A DNA stretch of 64,000 nt, taken from NCBI GenBank assembly GCA_015501585.1, contig JADNRY010000009.1, positions 372,001 to 436,000 on the forward strand, given 5' to 3'. Shown here in pieces: positions 11,498 to 28,521 of this stretch. A program made the translations under genes and the position numbers. The DNA is from Rhodocollybia butyracea (Eukaryota > Basidiomycota > Agaricomycetes > Agaricales > Omphalotaceae). The notes beneath the pieces are model-generated. The model saw nothing but the letters and a program-made list of their open reading frames with translations, had not been told where the DNA came from and did not search any database. Every line of letters starts with the position of its first letter. The first letter of the stretch is position 1.

Positions 11498-13262
11498 GAG
11501 ATGAGGCGAGGCAAGCCTGGGTGTGTTCGCCATGTTTTCGAGGGCTTCACTTCGTGTTTTTCATATGGACCCGTCTGTACACTGTTAACCTTGCTCGTGG
11601 ACCCTCTTTTGCAACGTTCCTTTCTTTTAACGTTGTCAGATGAAGTCGGGAATAATTGAATCCGCTACCTACGCAGAAATATTGAAGCTTCTGCGAGGAA
11701 GTTCTCTCTACGGTTGTACTTCCATTTTCCGCCCTTGAACCCAAAGCGTAAGGTTCGCACACCTTGGCAGCACTTATAGAGTCTTGCCCTTCCGGGCTCC
11801 GATTTGCGTTTCTGCTGCTGACTATCTTGTATTCTTAGGTATTAAGGATCTTGGCAGTCAACTATTAAAATCTCGAGGTGGCCAGAAGTAGCGAAACTGG
11901 TTGTAATCACGAATGCGCTTGATTGATTGAGACGTACTAACTTTGGGGGGAGCAGTGACAGTCCGTGCGCACAGGACTATTTGGCTAGTACCACTAGAAT
12001 GGAAAGACGGAATCAATTATTGTGCTTTCTAAATGAGTACCTTGAGTGAGGCGTTTGAGGAGCTGGAATTCTGCATGAGGGTGGTATTGAAGGTATTGAT
12101 ACTCGAGAGTACTTTTACGCCATACGGCGGTGATACCCATATGATCACGCTAGAAAAAACATACCAAAAGTAAATCAAAATCGTAACGTCCCTTTCATTA
12201 ATCCAGTGTTTAGGGGAGTCGCACCGTGCAATTATTATTTATTTGTTTCCCAGGGAACCCAGGAGAGAACCCGGGTAGTGGTAGTGGTAGTATAACCGAC
12301 TATCCAAGCAAATACAGTGGCGTAGGACTGACGTCGTATCCTGGTGCCACCTATATCTTTAGCGCCGGTCACCGTCCTAGTAGCGCTGACATCACTTACA
12401 ACATCAAGTGCGATTTTATTATTATTTGGTAAACCTCCACGATAACGGTACCCGCTGGAGTCGATAGAGTACATTTGAAGACATTTCCTGTCCAGAATGC
12501 ACGCATTGGAGCAATGAATATCGGCAAGAAGTTCGTCATCTTTGTCATGAGAAAATCCACACCCGGCAGCGCTCCCTGGTGGACCGGCCGTTTCCTGATT
12601 TATTATTTGGTTCAGTACTTTCTTCCTACTCAAACCTGAATTTATTGATCTCTGGCTGTTTTCTTACAATAAAATTTCGTAAGAACTGACCTTACCATTA
12701 GGTGGTAGTGTCAGTCTAACCGTTTTACATAGAAAAAAGACGTACCTATACTGTCTTGTCGCACCTTGTGCTCTAATGATTGAGGTACCCGTGAAGAGAA
12801 GCTCTCCAGCTTGATCTACAAACTCCGGTTAGAAAGCATGAGGAGGAAGTCTTTACGGTGTTAAAGTATCCCAGTCAAATCCCCTTTCACCTTGTCAAAG
12901 TAACTTCTCGGTAATTGGGTCGATTTTTTGTGGCATAGATCTACGCCATGCTTTCTTACATATAGATATGAATATGTACCCATCTTTTATTTAGTTTCGC
13001 TAATAAGGTTCAACTTCAAGCATGCGAGGCAGATTTTTTATCATTTCATTGATAATGAGAACGTGGAGCTCCTATTTACCACAGCGCAGCAGAAGTGGAT
13101 AAACGGAGGTATATGGATCTGCGCTAGTACCTGCGGATAATCGGAGATTTTGCCCAGTTAAGTAATAAGCTTTGATCAACGTCTTTCACTGTCTTGTAAA
13201 CTTTTGCTCCAACTCCCACAGAATTTTCTGTCATCCGACGATGAAGTAATTGCTCTCTCTCC
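11498..13262. other. Intergenic, no supported gene
   Basis: A 132-codon minus-strand frame at 12235-12633 contains four cysteines (GCGFSHDKDDELL, HCSNACILDRKC) but has no signal peptide and overlaps a weaker plus-strand frame (12226-12432) rich in Gly/Ser. Neither is convincing. The rest is AT-rich without features. Confidence 0.4.
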
Positions 13263-13270
13263 TATAAAAG
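13263..13270 (+). promoter_or_regulatory. TATA box of FAD-linked oxidase gene
   Basis: TATAAAAG lies 30-37 bp before the ATG at 13300. It is a strong consensus and implies a near-minimal 5' leader. Confidence 0.5.
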
Positions 13271-13299
13271 AACAAACATTTTCTTCAAACTTCATCACA

Positions 13300-15901
13300 A
13301 TGGGCTCACTTTCAACACCCATCTTCACCAAAGAGCTTCTCGATGAGCTCGGTAGCTCAATCCGCGGGCAGATCTATCCCAAGGAAGACCCCAAGTACGT
13401 TTATACTTGATTCACTGGTGTTTTTGATAGCTAAACCACGTTCCAGCTTCGTTGAATATACAATTATGTTCAACGGAAATGTTGTGACGAGTGGACAGGT
13501 TGTTGTATGCCCATTGGACGCCGAGGACGTTAGCAAGTATGTGGCATAATATTGGTAGAAACATAGACCTGGCTGATTTTTTTCGTTGCAAAGGATCGTT
13601 CTCTTCTGCAAGAAGCACTCGTTCTCCCCTTCCGTCAAAGCTGGAGGTTTCGGTACCGCTGGCTGGGCAGTTGGTGGCGATGTCATTATCGATTTGAGTA
13701 GGATTGTTGACATCGACCTGGAGCCTTCTAATGAGGAGGGCACGTTCACCAGCATTCGAGACATGGCACCTTCCAATAGCAAAGGCAAGCGCCCCGAGAC
13801 TACTTCACACTCCGGAAAACGGCGAAGAGAAGAGGACGCGGTGCTCCGAACATATAACGCTGCTTCTCCTACTGTTGCAACTTTCCTTCGGGGACCATCA
13901 GATCTGCCGCCTCCCAATACCAGGCGACGTCTTGACGAGGAAGGCACAGCTTCATCGCAGAACACTGTCGAAGTCATCAGTGTGAACAGTGCAGCTGAAA
14001 GCAATACTACGTCTGGTGCTACCTCCCACACACCTGGAAACTCTTCCGAGCCTGTGTCTACCACTGCCGAACCTACAGGCAACACCAGTAATAATACAGG
14101 TGCACCCTTTAATGCAGATCCTTTTGGCTATCTCGAGAAGAGCCGTAACGACGGTGGGTACACCGGTGGTCGTATGAATAATTTTCATTCCACCTCGCGC
14201 ACATTTGGCTCTTGGGGATCCGCTCCCGGCCCGGCCCGGCCCCAGCTCAGCTGGGTCAAGCATCGTCACCACAGCGCCCACTGCCTTGCATTCGATCCCT
14301 TCTCAGACTCAAGCGATTCATCCTCATGCCTATGTTACATTTGGCGCAGGGATGAGGCAGAAAGAGGTTGACATGTACACCGCCAGCCATCCTTTGAAAG
14401 CTAGATCCATGTCTGGAGGAGACGATGCCATTCCGTATCATATTCCTCTGTGCGTTCCCACTTTTTGTTGTACTAGATGACCAACTGACATATTTTTACA
14501 GCGCGGCTCACCCGACCGGGTCTGCTGTCATGCTTTTGGGAGGATTTGGCTTCCTGAGTAGGCTCTACGGGCTGAGCATTGATAATCTCGTCGAAGTTGA
14601 AATGGTATTGGCTGACGGACGCATTGTAATCGTAAACGAGAACGAGCACCCCGGTTCGTAACCACTATTGTCACAAACACTCAAAAACTGACCTAACATT
14701 AAAGACTTATGGTGGGCTGTGAGAGGTGCTGGCCCTTCGCTTGGTATTGCTATTCGATACAAGGCGAAAGCATACCCTGTTCCCGTTGTTTTCGCTGGAA
14801 ATCTCATCTAGTAGGTCTTACCCGAAACTCTAAATCCGACGAGTTGATTGAATTTGTTTAGTCGCTTCAACAAAGCGAGTGCTGCTTCCTTGATCAAGCA
14901 TTTCCGAGATTGTATCAAGAATGCGCCTCGTGAGCTGTACGCCAACCTGATCCTAACTGCTGGGCCTGCCGGCAAGGACTCCCTCGTCGTCATTCAAATG
15001 TGTTATGTAGGCGCACGGGAGAAAGGCCAAGAATTTCTTGCTGCGCTTGCATCGTGGGATGGGGAGAAGTGCCTCTTGAACGAAGTAAACGAGAAAAGTT
15101 TTTTGCATCAGCAGGACAGTGTCGCTCAGGTTTTGCGAGGAAAACGTATGTCGACGTTTTTTGATCCAAGAAATCTTCTGAATATCTTTCAGCCGGACGA
15201 CAGTGGTTTATTCGCTCGTGCTTGATTAACTCGCTTCCGGATGATATCATTCACCAAACTGTCTTGAAATTCGATAACACTCCAATCGGCTGCAGTGAGT
15301 AAGAAGCTGAGAATCCTGCCAGATATACTAACAAACTTTTTACCCCAGCTTGGCTCTTTGAACTTGCTGGAGGTGCTATCGGCGACTTTGAGAACTCCTG
15401 TTTCCCTAAGTCCCAACGTGATACCTCGTTCACGGTCGCAGCTTTGCACCAGTGGGAAATGGGCCTCAATGATCCTCGCTGCATTACGACTGCCGAAGAT
15501 GTGACTATCATGAGCTTACTATTTTTGATGTCCTCAAACTTACCCCAACTTTTTTACTAGTGGATCGCCGAAACCCTCAAGCCAATCCAAACTGGTGGTC
15601 CTTTTCCTAGTGTCAGTACAACTCGGGTTCTTGTCAGTGGCCATACTAACCTGTGGATCTCTAGTTCCTCGGAAGGCACGAGTCCCCTGCTCGCACAATT
15701 GGTACTTTTGGAAGTAACTGGGATCGATTGAAAGAGATCAAGAAAACCTATGATCCTACTAATTTGCTCCGAAACTCGTTCTGGCCTTTGGACGCCAAAG
15801 GAGAACCCGTCGAAGCTTATACTCATGAGCCTCTTACGCCTGTCACGGCTGGGACCTCTTTTAGAGCGATAACCAAGAACTATCCATCAACTTTAGTCTG
15901 A
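13300..15901 (+). CDS. FAD-linked oxidase, berberine-bridge-enzyme-like
   Basis: FAD_binding_4 (PCMH-type) oxidoreductase with a C-terminal BBE segment. The first exons are 13300-13394, 13447-13536, 13594-14171 and 14251-14449; several more follow to 15901. The FAD domain begins SKIVLFCKKHSF, then KAGGFGTAGWAVGGDVIIDLSRI. The position usually holding the FAD-linking His (GGH) is Phe here, so flavin is probably not linked there. A Ser/Thr-rich insertion of roughly 190 residues (SGKRRREEDA...RRRLDEEG) splits the domain, as in related mushroom proteins. It is followed by PHAYVTFGAGMRQKEVD, LLGGFGFLSRLYGLSIDN, DLWWAVRGAGPSLGIA and the BBE motif YDPTNLLRNSFWPLD. A 79-bp intron (14172-14250) reconciles two frames. 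The substrate is unknown; related enzymes oxidise alcohols, sugars or alkaloid-like compounds. Confidence 0.87.
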
Positions 15902-17171
<1,270 letters not shown>

Positions 17172-20100
17172 TCATAACATTGGAACTCCAAGCGGCTCCA
17201 AGAAGCTCGCTAACGCCCATCCTACTTCACCTACCTCATTTCGACATAATAGCAGACAGTCCTCTCCGTCATCAACATATAAAGGAAGTTTTGGGTGAAT
17301 GCTCGGATGACCGGCTTCCTGTAAAACTTGGTAGAGGTCACCCTCGACCAGGGTGAAGAATGGGAAGCTAAAATATGAAACAACAGCGGGGGGCTTGCAA
17401 GGATGGATCACTCGACATGCGTACTTGGCCTTTGCGGTAGACCAACTATCTCGACGCAAGCTCATCTGTACCGGGAACGAAGGATCGTCTTTGACGGACG
17501 ACGGAGGCGGCGAGCTTACGGAGGAACCGAGTCCTTTCGAAGATCCAGGCCTACTGCTCCGTGGTTTCGAGCTCGAGCGAAGAGTCTCACTAAGTTTCCT
17601 CCTGAAGCTCTGCTTGCGATCACTCCTCCCTCGGTCTTCCTCAGGGAAAAATATGCTATCGTCAATGGGTGAGATATCTATCACTGGGAGTTTGGAGGAC
17701 GACGATAAAGAGGAGGACATAGACGTGGTCTTTGTGCTCTTGGACAAGGGCATACTCTTTGCTCGGGGTAAAGGAAGAGTGGGAACGCCACCACCGGCTA
17801 TGCTTAACCCGCCAAGTAATTCACTCCAGTCCTCGTCGGGGGCAGGATGTGATTTAGGCTTCTTCTTCTCTTTTTGATCTTTCTCTTTCTTCGTTGATTT
17901 CGTAGAAGCAGTTTTCAGGCTCTCAGTGGATTCTCGACTGCGTTTAGAGGCATCGCTATGACCACGGCCCCTACTTTTGTAGGAAGGGGGAGGTGAAGAA
18001 AGAGAAAATGGAGGAGAAACGGGGGCATGCACCGGATCCAAAGAGTGCATGATATGTGTCACACTAGCGGCCCCATTTCCCTTCAATGACTTCTGAGTAG
18101 GAGATTGTGGTACGTAATACGAGGAGGAAGCTGAGGTTATAGAAGGCGTTGGAGGAGATACAGCGGGGCGAAGAGGCTCCTGGTAAATTTTTCGTTCATT
18201 GGTGATGGCGAGGGACTTGACAACTTCATCCACGTCGGACCAACGAGCTAACCAGACGGCAATCGTTTCATCTGCGCCAGCGTTCATCTCCCCATCCACT
18301 CGAAGCATCTCCCATAAGTCGCCCCACCGATCTCTCACGTCCTGCCAAAACTGGGTTTGAATATCAGCTAGTCTGCGTATGGAAAGGGCTATCCCGCGAT
18401 GAAGGAGCTGTAGGTATCGGGGGAGTTCCTTAGAGAGCTGACCGCGGAGAGCGAGGTAGTTTGTGGACGCTTCGAGAAGAGCCGGAGGAGGACGGTTTTT
18501 TGCAGTGACGTTCATGGTGAGGAGATGATAGTGGCAAGGCTCCTGCTCGTTCATGGATTCGAGAAGTTTCATAGGCTGTTGCATAGTAGCTAGTAACAGG
18601 GCTATCTCTTTCAACAGTCTCTCGTTGATCACAGTTTCCAATTCAAGGCAAAGAGGTCCAAGGTACTGCTGTAACAACCCAATGAAGGCGTCAAATGCCT
18701 CACTTCCCTGGTTCTCCGAAAGCCCAATAACCTTGCCAAAGCTGACTGCCCAAATCATGAGATTCTGCATGACTACTGTCATCGACTTGCTCCAACCCAC
18801 GACGTCTTTGGCCAACTGCTGTGCGAAAGTCTCAATTTTCTTCAACTCGCCTTCCATAAGCTCCACTCTGGCAGCCTCGATAGACCCATTATCGGATGTT
18901 TGTGCTCTTCGCAAGCTCTTCATCTTACTGAGATTGACAGACGCCGCAATGGTGATGTTAGAGGCACTGAGTTTCTTTTTGGGATCGCCCGATAAAACGC
19001 CTTTGACCACCTCTGCGCGCCGCCTCTCCTCGTTGACAGCGCGTGCTAAATCCTCGATTTCTGCTTTTGCGCGCCGAAGATTCTGTTTATCAGGGTGAGA
19101 ATCAGGTGTTTCGTCAAGGATGGTGCCAAGGAGGAGAGGGTATTTAAGAAGTCGCTGAACGGGTTTAATGAGCAAGGAATGAAGATCCCATGCATGAGAG
19201 ACTGATGTAGAATAGGTTCGGGTTTGAGTGAAATAGGCCTCGAGCGCTGGTGTCTTTGGTAAAGACTGGAGATGCTCATCTGCTGTACCCTGTCTAGTGA
19301 TATATTGCTTGTATGGACGCTCCATGTCGGGTATCTTGAGAGAAAAGATAAAAGAACGTAAAGAGCATATGTTGAATAACGTACCGTTTTTACAAACAAA
19401 GCGCCCACATAGTCTTCGCCGGTGCCACCATCTACCACTGCCCCTAATGCATCTTGCAGACTATCGCAGAACAGGTCCGAGAACAAGGCTAGCTCGGCAA
19501 TGTTGTTGAAAATGATCTTAGCGTCGTCGGTAGACATGGGGGCGTTTAAAGACCCTGTTGAGGAGTCAGACGCACTAGATAGTCGCGATGATGCTGAAGA
19601 CTGAGATTGTGGAGGGCTTATAGGGATGCTGGTTAATGTTGGAAGACCTATAGCGACACAATTAATTACAAATAGGTACAATGAAAAAAAAGTTGAACGT
19701 ACCTATTGCCAAAGGAATGTAAATCTCTCTAACAAGAGCCAAATCTGAGGCGTATGCTCTTTCAGAAGCCAAAAGCTCATGAAGAGCATGCTGTCTCTTT
19801 GTAAAAATCGGAGCTGGTTGCTGGCCAAGGGAGGATGTGGAAGAAGTAGAAGCAACTTCGTCCTCCACTGGAGACGATGTAAGCGGAAGGTCAGGACATA
19901 ATGGCAGGGATTTCGGTACTTCGCCATCGTTGTCTGGCAGTCCGTCTACAAGGCCACTGAGGGATGGAGTGCTCCTGTTGCGTATTTGAAATGACAATGG
20001 CATGATGGTAGGGTCCGAAAAGTTATCTTCAGAAGCAGAAGTTGGCGTGGAAAGTTTAATGAAAGCAACGGAGCTAAGTACGGAATCCGTAGGTGATGTG

Positions 20101-20291
20101 GAAATCTCCGATCTCGCTGGTGGCGGTCTAAGGGGAGAACGAGCAGGAAGTGATGGTGGTAGCGGAGCTACGACAATTGGAGGCGATGAAGCAAAAGGTG
20201 AATCGTATGTTGACCGTGGTCTGGCGACACCCACGCGGTGAGAACGAGGCCGGACCTGAACGTTGTTTTGAAAAGAATCAACGGATGCCAT
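17172..20291 (-). CDS. RhoGEF with DH, BAR and SH3 domains (Tuba/Gef1-like)
   Basis: Guanine-nucleotide exchange factor, probably for Cdc42/Rho in cell polarity or septation. Three exons (20291-19703, 19647-19385 and 19334-17172) give 1004 residues without a frameshift. Residues 1-~165 are Ser/Pro-rich. The DH domain starts with KRQHALHELLASERAYASDL and contains ELALFSDLFCDSLQ and the helix LLIKPVQRLLKYPLLL. A BAR-like helical region follows (ELMEGELKKIETFAQQLAKD, DVVGWSKSM). A long Ser/Lys-rich linker leads to a C-terminal SH3 domain (YACRVIHPCKPPAVVSY, GDLYQVLQEAG, GEVGWALASFLEP). DH-BAR is the architecture of fission-yeast Gef1 and metazoan DNMBP; the SH3 addition is seen in basidiomycete relatives. 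The start is the first ATG of the open frame. Confidence 0.88.
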
Positions 20292-21988
20292 TGGAGGAAT
20301 GAGCTGATTATCAAAGTTTCCAATAAATCAAAAGCACGGAGTCCTTGGATTGCCAGGGTGATTGAACCAGGCCTTGCTTGGGCCTTGCTTCCGAGGCTGT
20401 ACGTATACTTGTAACGAAACTTGCGTTCTACAACAGCAAAGTCAAAAGGTGCGTAAAGATAGGTACTTTGAGGAAAACTCACAATGATGTTACAGTTATA
20501 TGGGACTGCGCTTCTCACCTAATTAGTTCTTCGCCCCTTTCACCCTCTATGGAACCTGTACGAGTTAGAACTTAATACACGAAATTGAGCGGTTCTGTGG
20601 TGATCTAGCAGACGCTGAATGAGGAAAATGCTACGCTTGTCGAAGAAACCTAGCAGCAAGCTGAGCAATTGCTGGAGAGAGTTCGGTAGTTGGGTTGGAG
20701 GAGACGCTCATGTGCAACTGACAGTGAATTCTCATGCTAATAGGTCCGGCCGGTTCCGGTCCCGGTGATTTTCAATCGCGATAAGAATATCGAAGTGAAA
20801 AGGAAACTAGAAATGGATGATTTCGGTTATTCTCCGTGGCCGTGAGTGTCTTGACACATGAAAGAGCCATGTGCATGATAGCACAAGATGAGGTGGTATG
20901 GTCAAGTTGCCATTGGCGTAATGATTTCTAACAAGATCTGTCGTAGTGCTACAAGAAGGGTCATATATTAGAGTTTGGTACAATACCCAACTCAGCCATA
21001 AACCCAGTTTGTATGGCCGAGTTGAATATTCTAACAGTTGTCTCTCCAGCTTGACAGCATACGCACCTTTAGCCCGCTTTTGTCTTTCTCTCTCTCAGCA
21101 CATCTGTTTGAACCGGCTGTATGATATTTCGTTCCAAAACAGAGAGAGATATCCTCTACATGATGGTAGTAGGAAGAGAAGAAACATAAGATTTCATTAG
21201 TTAAATAAATATCTGCCTCACCGTGATCTTGATTCCACTATTGTCTTTTGGCCTGAGTTCCCGAGGGCATTCGGACTTATAGACCTACTGCAAATTAAGC
21301 AAGAGATATTGTGCAAATTGTTATACGTTGTTATGCGAAAGAAGATACCAGCTAAGAGCTTATAAAACAGAAGCAAACGCGACCAGACGCGTCGTGTCGT
21401 CAATCACGTGATTAAGTTCGGGCCTTTAGAAGTAGCCTGAATCAGAATCTTGTAATTCTTAGATCACCGCAAACAAACCGCGAATGTTCCGAGAGAAACC
21501 ATTCTTAACTAAACTTGCTCTACCTCTTTTGAGTTATCCCCATTCAATCTCCTGTCTCTCAGTCCCACTCTGGAGAGGACACGTCGACGCTTTTCGCGCT
21601 CATACTGCGGTGTGACGTTCCCGCATAATCTCTGTCTTTGGTGCTTTGCGGCAATGTGGCCCCATGGCACACGTTTCAAACAGTTGTGGACTAGCTAGCT
21701 ACGAACTGTCACCAGGATATCTGGCACATGCCCATGCATTATACTCACAGGTAATGGGATAATATTGCAGCGAAGCACAAGATTATTTACATATGTACTA
21801 AATATTTCGTCCTCCATAGTAAATAATCCTCGTTCGAGGCCTGGTTATAAATTAATCTACTAGTTTGTGGTTACGTACATCGCGAAGGGTAACTTCCAAC
21901 CCATTTTTATCTCTGCCGCTAACAGAGCAGTACATCGGAAAGCCCTGTTCCCTCCAACTCCCATATGATCTTGTATAATAGTTGTCAA
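20292..21988. other. Intergenic, no supported gene
   Basis: Upstream of the RhoGEF and downstream of the ATPase. Only short incidental frames occur (20946-21200, 21218-21403). No RNA gene or repeat was recognised. Confidence 0.5.
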
Positions 21989-25827
<3,839 letters not shown>

Positions 25828-26438
25828 GAGTCACTGCCTTTAGCTGATTAGGGCGCAGATACGTATGTACTGGCCGGTAAGGAAAGTAAAGAAATTGAAG
25901 GATAAATGAAGAATCAAGCCACGGAGACTTGAAACCTTTCGCTGACAACAAACACTAGCCGGCCCGACATCAAACCCCGCTCTGGCACCGCATCGATTGG
26001 ATACTATTGATGATGTGGATCCTAACTCAGGGCTAGTACGTACTCAGCTGAGCTGCTAGAAGTCACTAAAGTGTGCTAGTGGCGTGTCAAATAAGACTAC
26101 TAGTACTTGTAAGTATTCTAAAATCACAGTGAAAACCCGTATACGTAGGTAAGAAAGTCGAAAGGTAATAAAATAATCCCACTCGGAAACTTCGTCATAC
26201 ACAATCCTGCCTCACCGGATAGAAGCAACGGTCCCGTGCTATCCCGTAACACCAAACATCTAGATTAGGGAAATCGTCGGTTTTACGCGAGTGTAGAAGG
26301 ATCATAGGTGACTGTAGCGCAGCAGTGGTTAATATCGATACTCTGCAAATAGAGGAGAGAGAGGTCATGGCGGGTGAAGAAACGTGCACGCAAATAGGAC
26401 GTACGAAGAACGAAAAAAAATAAACCGGGTATATGCAA
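25828..26438. other. Intergenic between ATPase and pheromone gene
   Basis: Upstream region of the ATPase and the 3' side of the pheromone gene. The 106-codon minus-strand frame 26195-26515 overlaps the pheromone gene in another frame and has no motif. Confidence 0.5.
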
Positions 26439-26567
26439 TTAAGCAATGACACAAGACGAGTTGGCACCGGACCCTCCATCTTCTTCGTTGACCGGAAGAT
26501 CGTGATCAAGAGCAACGTCGTCTACGGCGGGGATGAAGAAATTGGTGATGACGGCGAAAGCGTCCAT
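26439..26567 (-). CDS. Lipopeptide mating-type pheromone precursor (CAAX)
   Basis: A 42-codon gene that is easily missed because it is short. The peptide begins MDAFAVITNFFIPAV, the Met-Asp-x-Phe start and hydrophobic leader usual for basidiomycete pheromone precursors. An acidic middle (residues 15-30: VDDVALDHDLPVNEED) follows. It ends GGSGANSSCVIA then stop, with a C-terminal CAAX box Cys39-Val-Ile-Ala. In this family the Cys is farnesylated, the last three residues are removed and the end is carboxymethylated. The N-terminus is cut about 10-14 residues before the Cys; here that falls near the NEED acidic cluster. The usual Glu-Arg/Asn-Arg type cut dipeptide is not obvious. The frame is intronless, as expected. 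No STE3-type receptor was recognised in the window, so this may be a stand-alone pheromone gene or the edge of a B mating-type locus. Confidence 0.85.
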   Translation of the reverse strand: MDAFAVITNFFIPAVDDVALDHDLPVNEEDGGSGANSSCVIA

Positions 26568-26601
26568 TTCGGTTATAAGAGTGATAATTGACTGGCAAGT
26601 G

Positions 26602-26682
26602 TTCGAGGATATTTTCGAACGCTATGGGCAGAGTGGGCAGAGTGGGTCTGGAGAAAAATCGAGAACTTCTTCCCTTCTTATA
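26602..26682 (-). promoter_or_regulatory. Pheromone gene promoter elements
   Basis: On the gene strand a TATAAG box lies at 26682-26677, 110 bp before the start codon. An inverted repeat TTCGA-8 bp-TCGAA lies at 26602-26619, and a tandem GGGCAGAGT repeat at ~26628-26645. The last two are candidates for regulator binding only by position. Confidence 0.35.
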
Positions 26683-28521
26683 CTACTTCCCTCGATAGTG
26701 CCTGATCTGGCCACTACCTACTTGCAGATGCTTGAAGTGAAGTGAAGCATGAGGGCGGGGAAACAATAGAATTGGCCGACGCTGGCAGCGTTTAAACGTG
26801 TGGAAATTAAACTTTACTTCCATCCTTGCCATAGGTTCCTATTGTTATTTTGGGGGTGGTATTGTGATTACGATGCAGGGATCATTAAACTAAGACCTCG
26901 ATACTTTCATATAAGCGAAAAACAAACAATTAGTACGACACGTTCCACGAAACAAACAAAAAGGATAGTTAGTAAGCGTCAATGATTTTGAAACCATCTC
27001 TTGTTTAGGTTCTGGAACATGAGATGTATGCGATCGAGCGTATTTTTGACCATAATACTGCCGATACAAGGTTTGGCCGTGCACGTACTGTGGCACAGTC
27101 AATCAACAGGCGCATATATTCACTTCTGTAGTTCTCGAATTACTGGAGCCTACGTCGCAATAGCAAAGCCGAAGGAGTGGGAGAGCAGGTGGTTCGGTGG
27201 GGAACGGTATAGTAGATTACAGTATCCGGTGTAGGACCGAGGACCTCAGCCCGGACTCTCTTGAGTCTTTGTACTTACTTGGTCTCTCCCCGTAAATACA
27301 GCAGTCTAGAGGCTTGACTGATCTGGGGCAAAACGTTTAATTATCGCCGGAATGGCCGAAGCGACTTTGCACCTTCCAATGGAATCCTATGTTCACTACA
27401 GAATTCTGCGCTCACCTATTGTTCACCACGAACTAGCAGGGAACAGAATTGGAGATACCGTAATGCGCCGCTGCCTTATGATCATAAACCCAATCACAAT
27501 AATTCATGTTTCCGAAGTGTCAGGTGAAGTCCCAGCAAATTGCACTCAGAGGGGGAACTGGCAAATTGGGAGATACATCGTCGATTGGCAAGGTGTCCTG
27601 GAGGTTAAACTTCGCACTCTCAAACGCCGGAGATCTTCTATGCAGCGACTAGTGCTCCCACCATTGGTATCAATTAAATACAGGAAGTCTATAGGGAAGA
27701 TACTTAACGAGCATCAGCCTACTGGATACTATACTCGCTGGTCGCACGCCGCCCGATGCGTTTATCACCTCCCAGGACCTATTACGCCATATCCATCATT
27801 CTGTCGTTCATTCCAGGTGGATTTAGCGTTATACTGGAGATTCAAAAAACAAAAAACAAAAAAGCCCACGATTAGACTGTTCCAGGTGAAGCTCCTCATC
27901 CTCGCTTCGTTTCGACAAGCTGAGTCATTAGAATTATATTGCATCAAGTGTGGATGGCACAAAACACACAGCCACTTGGCTCTCATGCAGGTATCATACA
28001 TCTTCTGCCAGGAGTGACGTCAATGCTAGATACAGCTTTGACATGCCGTATATGGTAGCTTGAGAGATAGAAGATCAACTTCATTCATTCTTCGAATAAT
28101 TTCGTTGTCAATTTTTGTAGTCTCGAGCATCCACGGGAGCCTGTTTACGGGCAGCTCTTGGCCTGAAGAGGTGAGAGTTTTTGTCACGGATTCCAGTGTA
28201 AATCCCAAAATTCATTGATGCGTCTACTAGTACCGTTCTCAATTCCAAGCGCAGATCGAATTACACGTTACACGGGTATGACCATCGTAGCCAGATCCAA
28301 AATACTATACTTAGTAGTATAGTAGTATAGTAGTATAGCGAATGTCCTGCATATCATGTTCAACTTCCAAGTCAGATAATGATACATAGTATGAAGCAGA
28401 TGCAAACATCGAATGAAGAAGCAAGCAAGCAATATCAAAACATGAATATCTATATGCTCTAGGCCGCTCTAGAAGGATCTTCTACAAAGCTTGTCATTGG
28501 AACGAAGAAGTTCGTCCAGAA
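26683..28521. other. Gene-poor region with one orphan frame
   Basis: The plus-strand frame 27352-28017 (221 codons, starting MAEATLHLPMES) is long for chance in this composition but has no recognisable domain, no intron and no neighbour support; it may be a hypothetical gene or noise. The octamer AGTAGTAT is repeated 3.25 times at 28313-28338. Confidence 0.35.
28313..28338. repeat. Octamer microsatellite (AGTAGTAT)3
   Basis: 3.25 perfect tandem copies of an 8-bp unit. Confidence 0.85.

Noticed and set aside
12235..12633. Cysteine-containing minus-strand frame as a small secreted protein
   Set aside because: No signal peptide, only four cysteines, overlaps another equally open frame, no splice-supported extension.
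14172..14250. Frameshift in the FAD-linked oxidase insert
   Set aside because: A 79-bp intron with GT and AG ends restores the frame exactly, so no lesion is needed.
26195..26515. 106-codon minus frame over the pheromone gene
   Set aside because: It overlaps the pheromone gene in another frame and has no recognisable feature; the 42-codon CAAX frame is far more specific.
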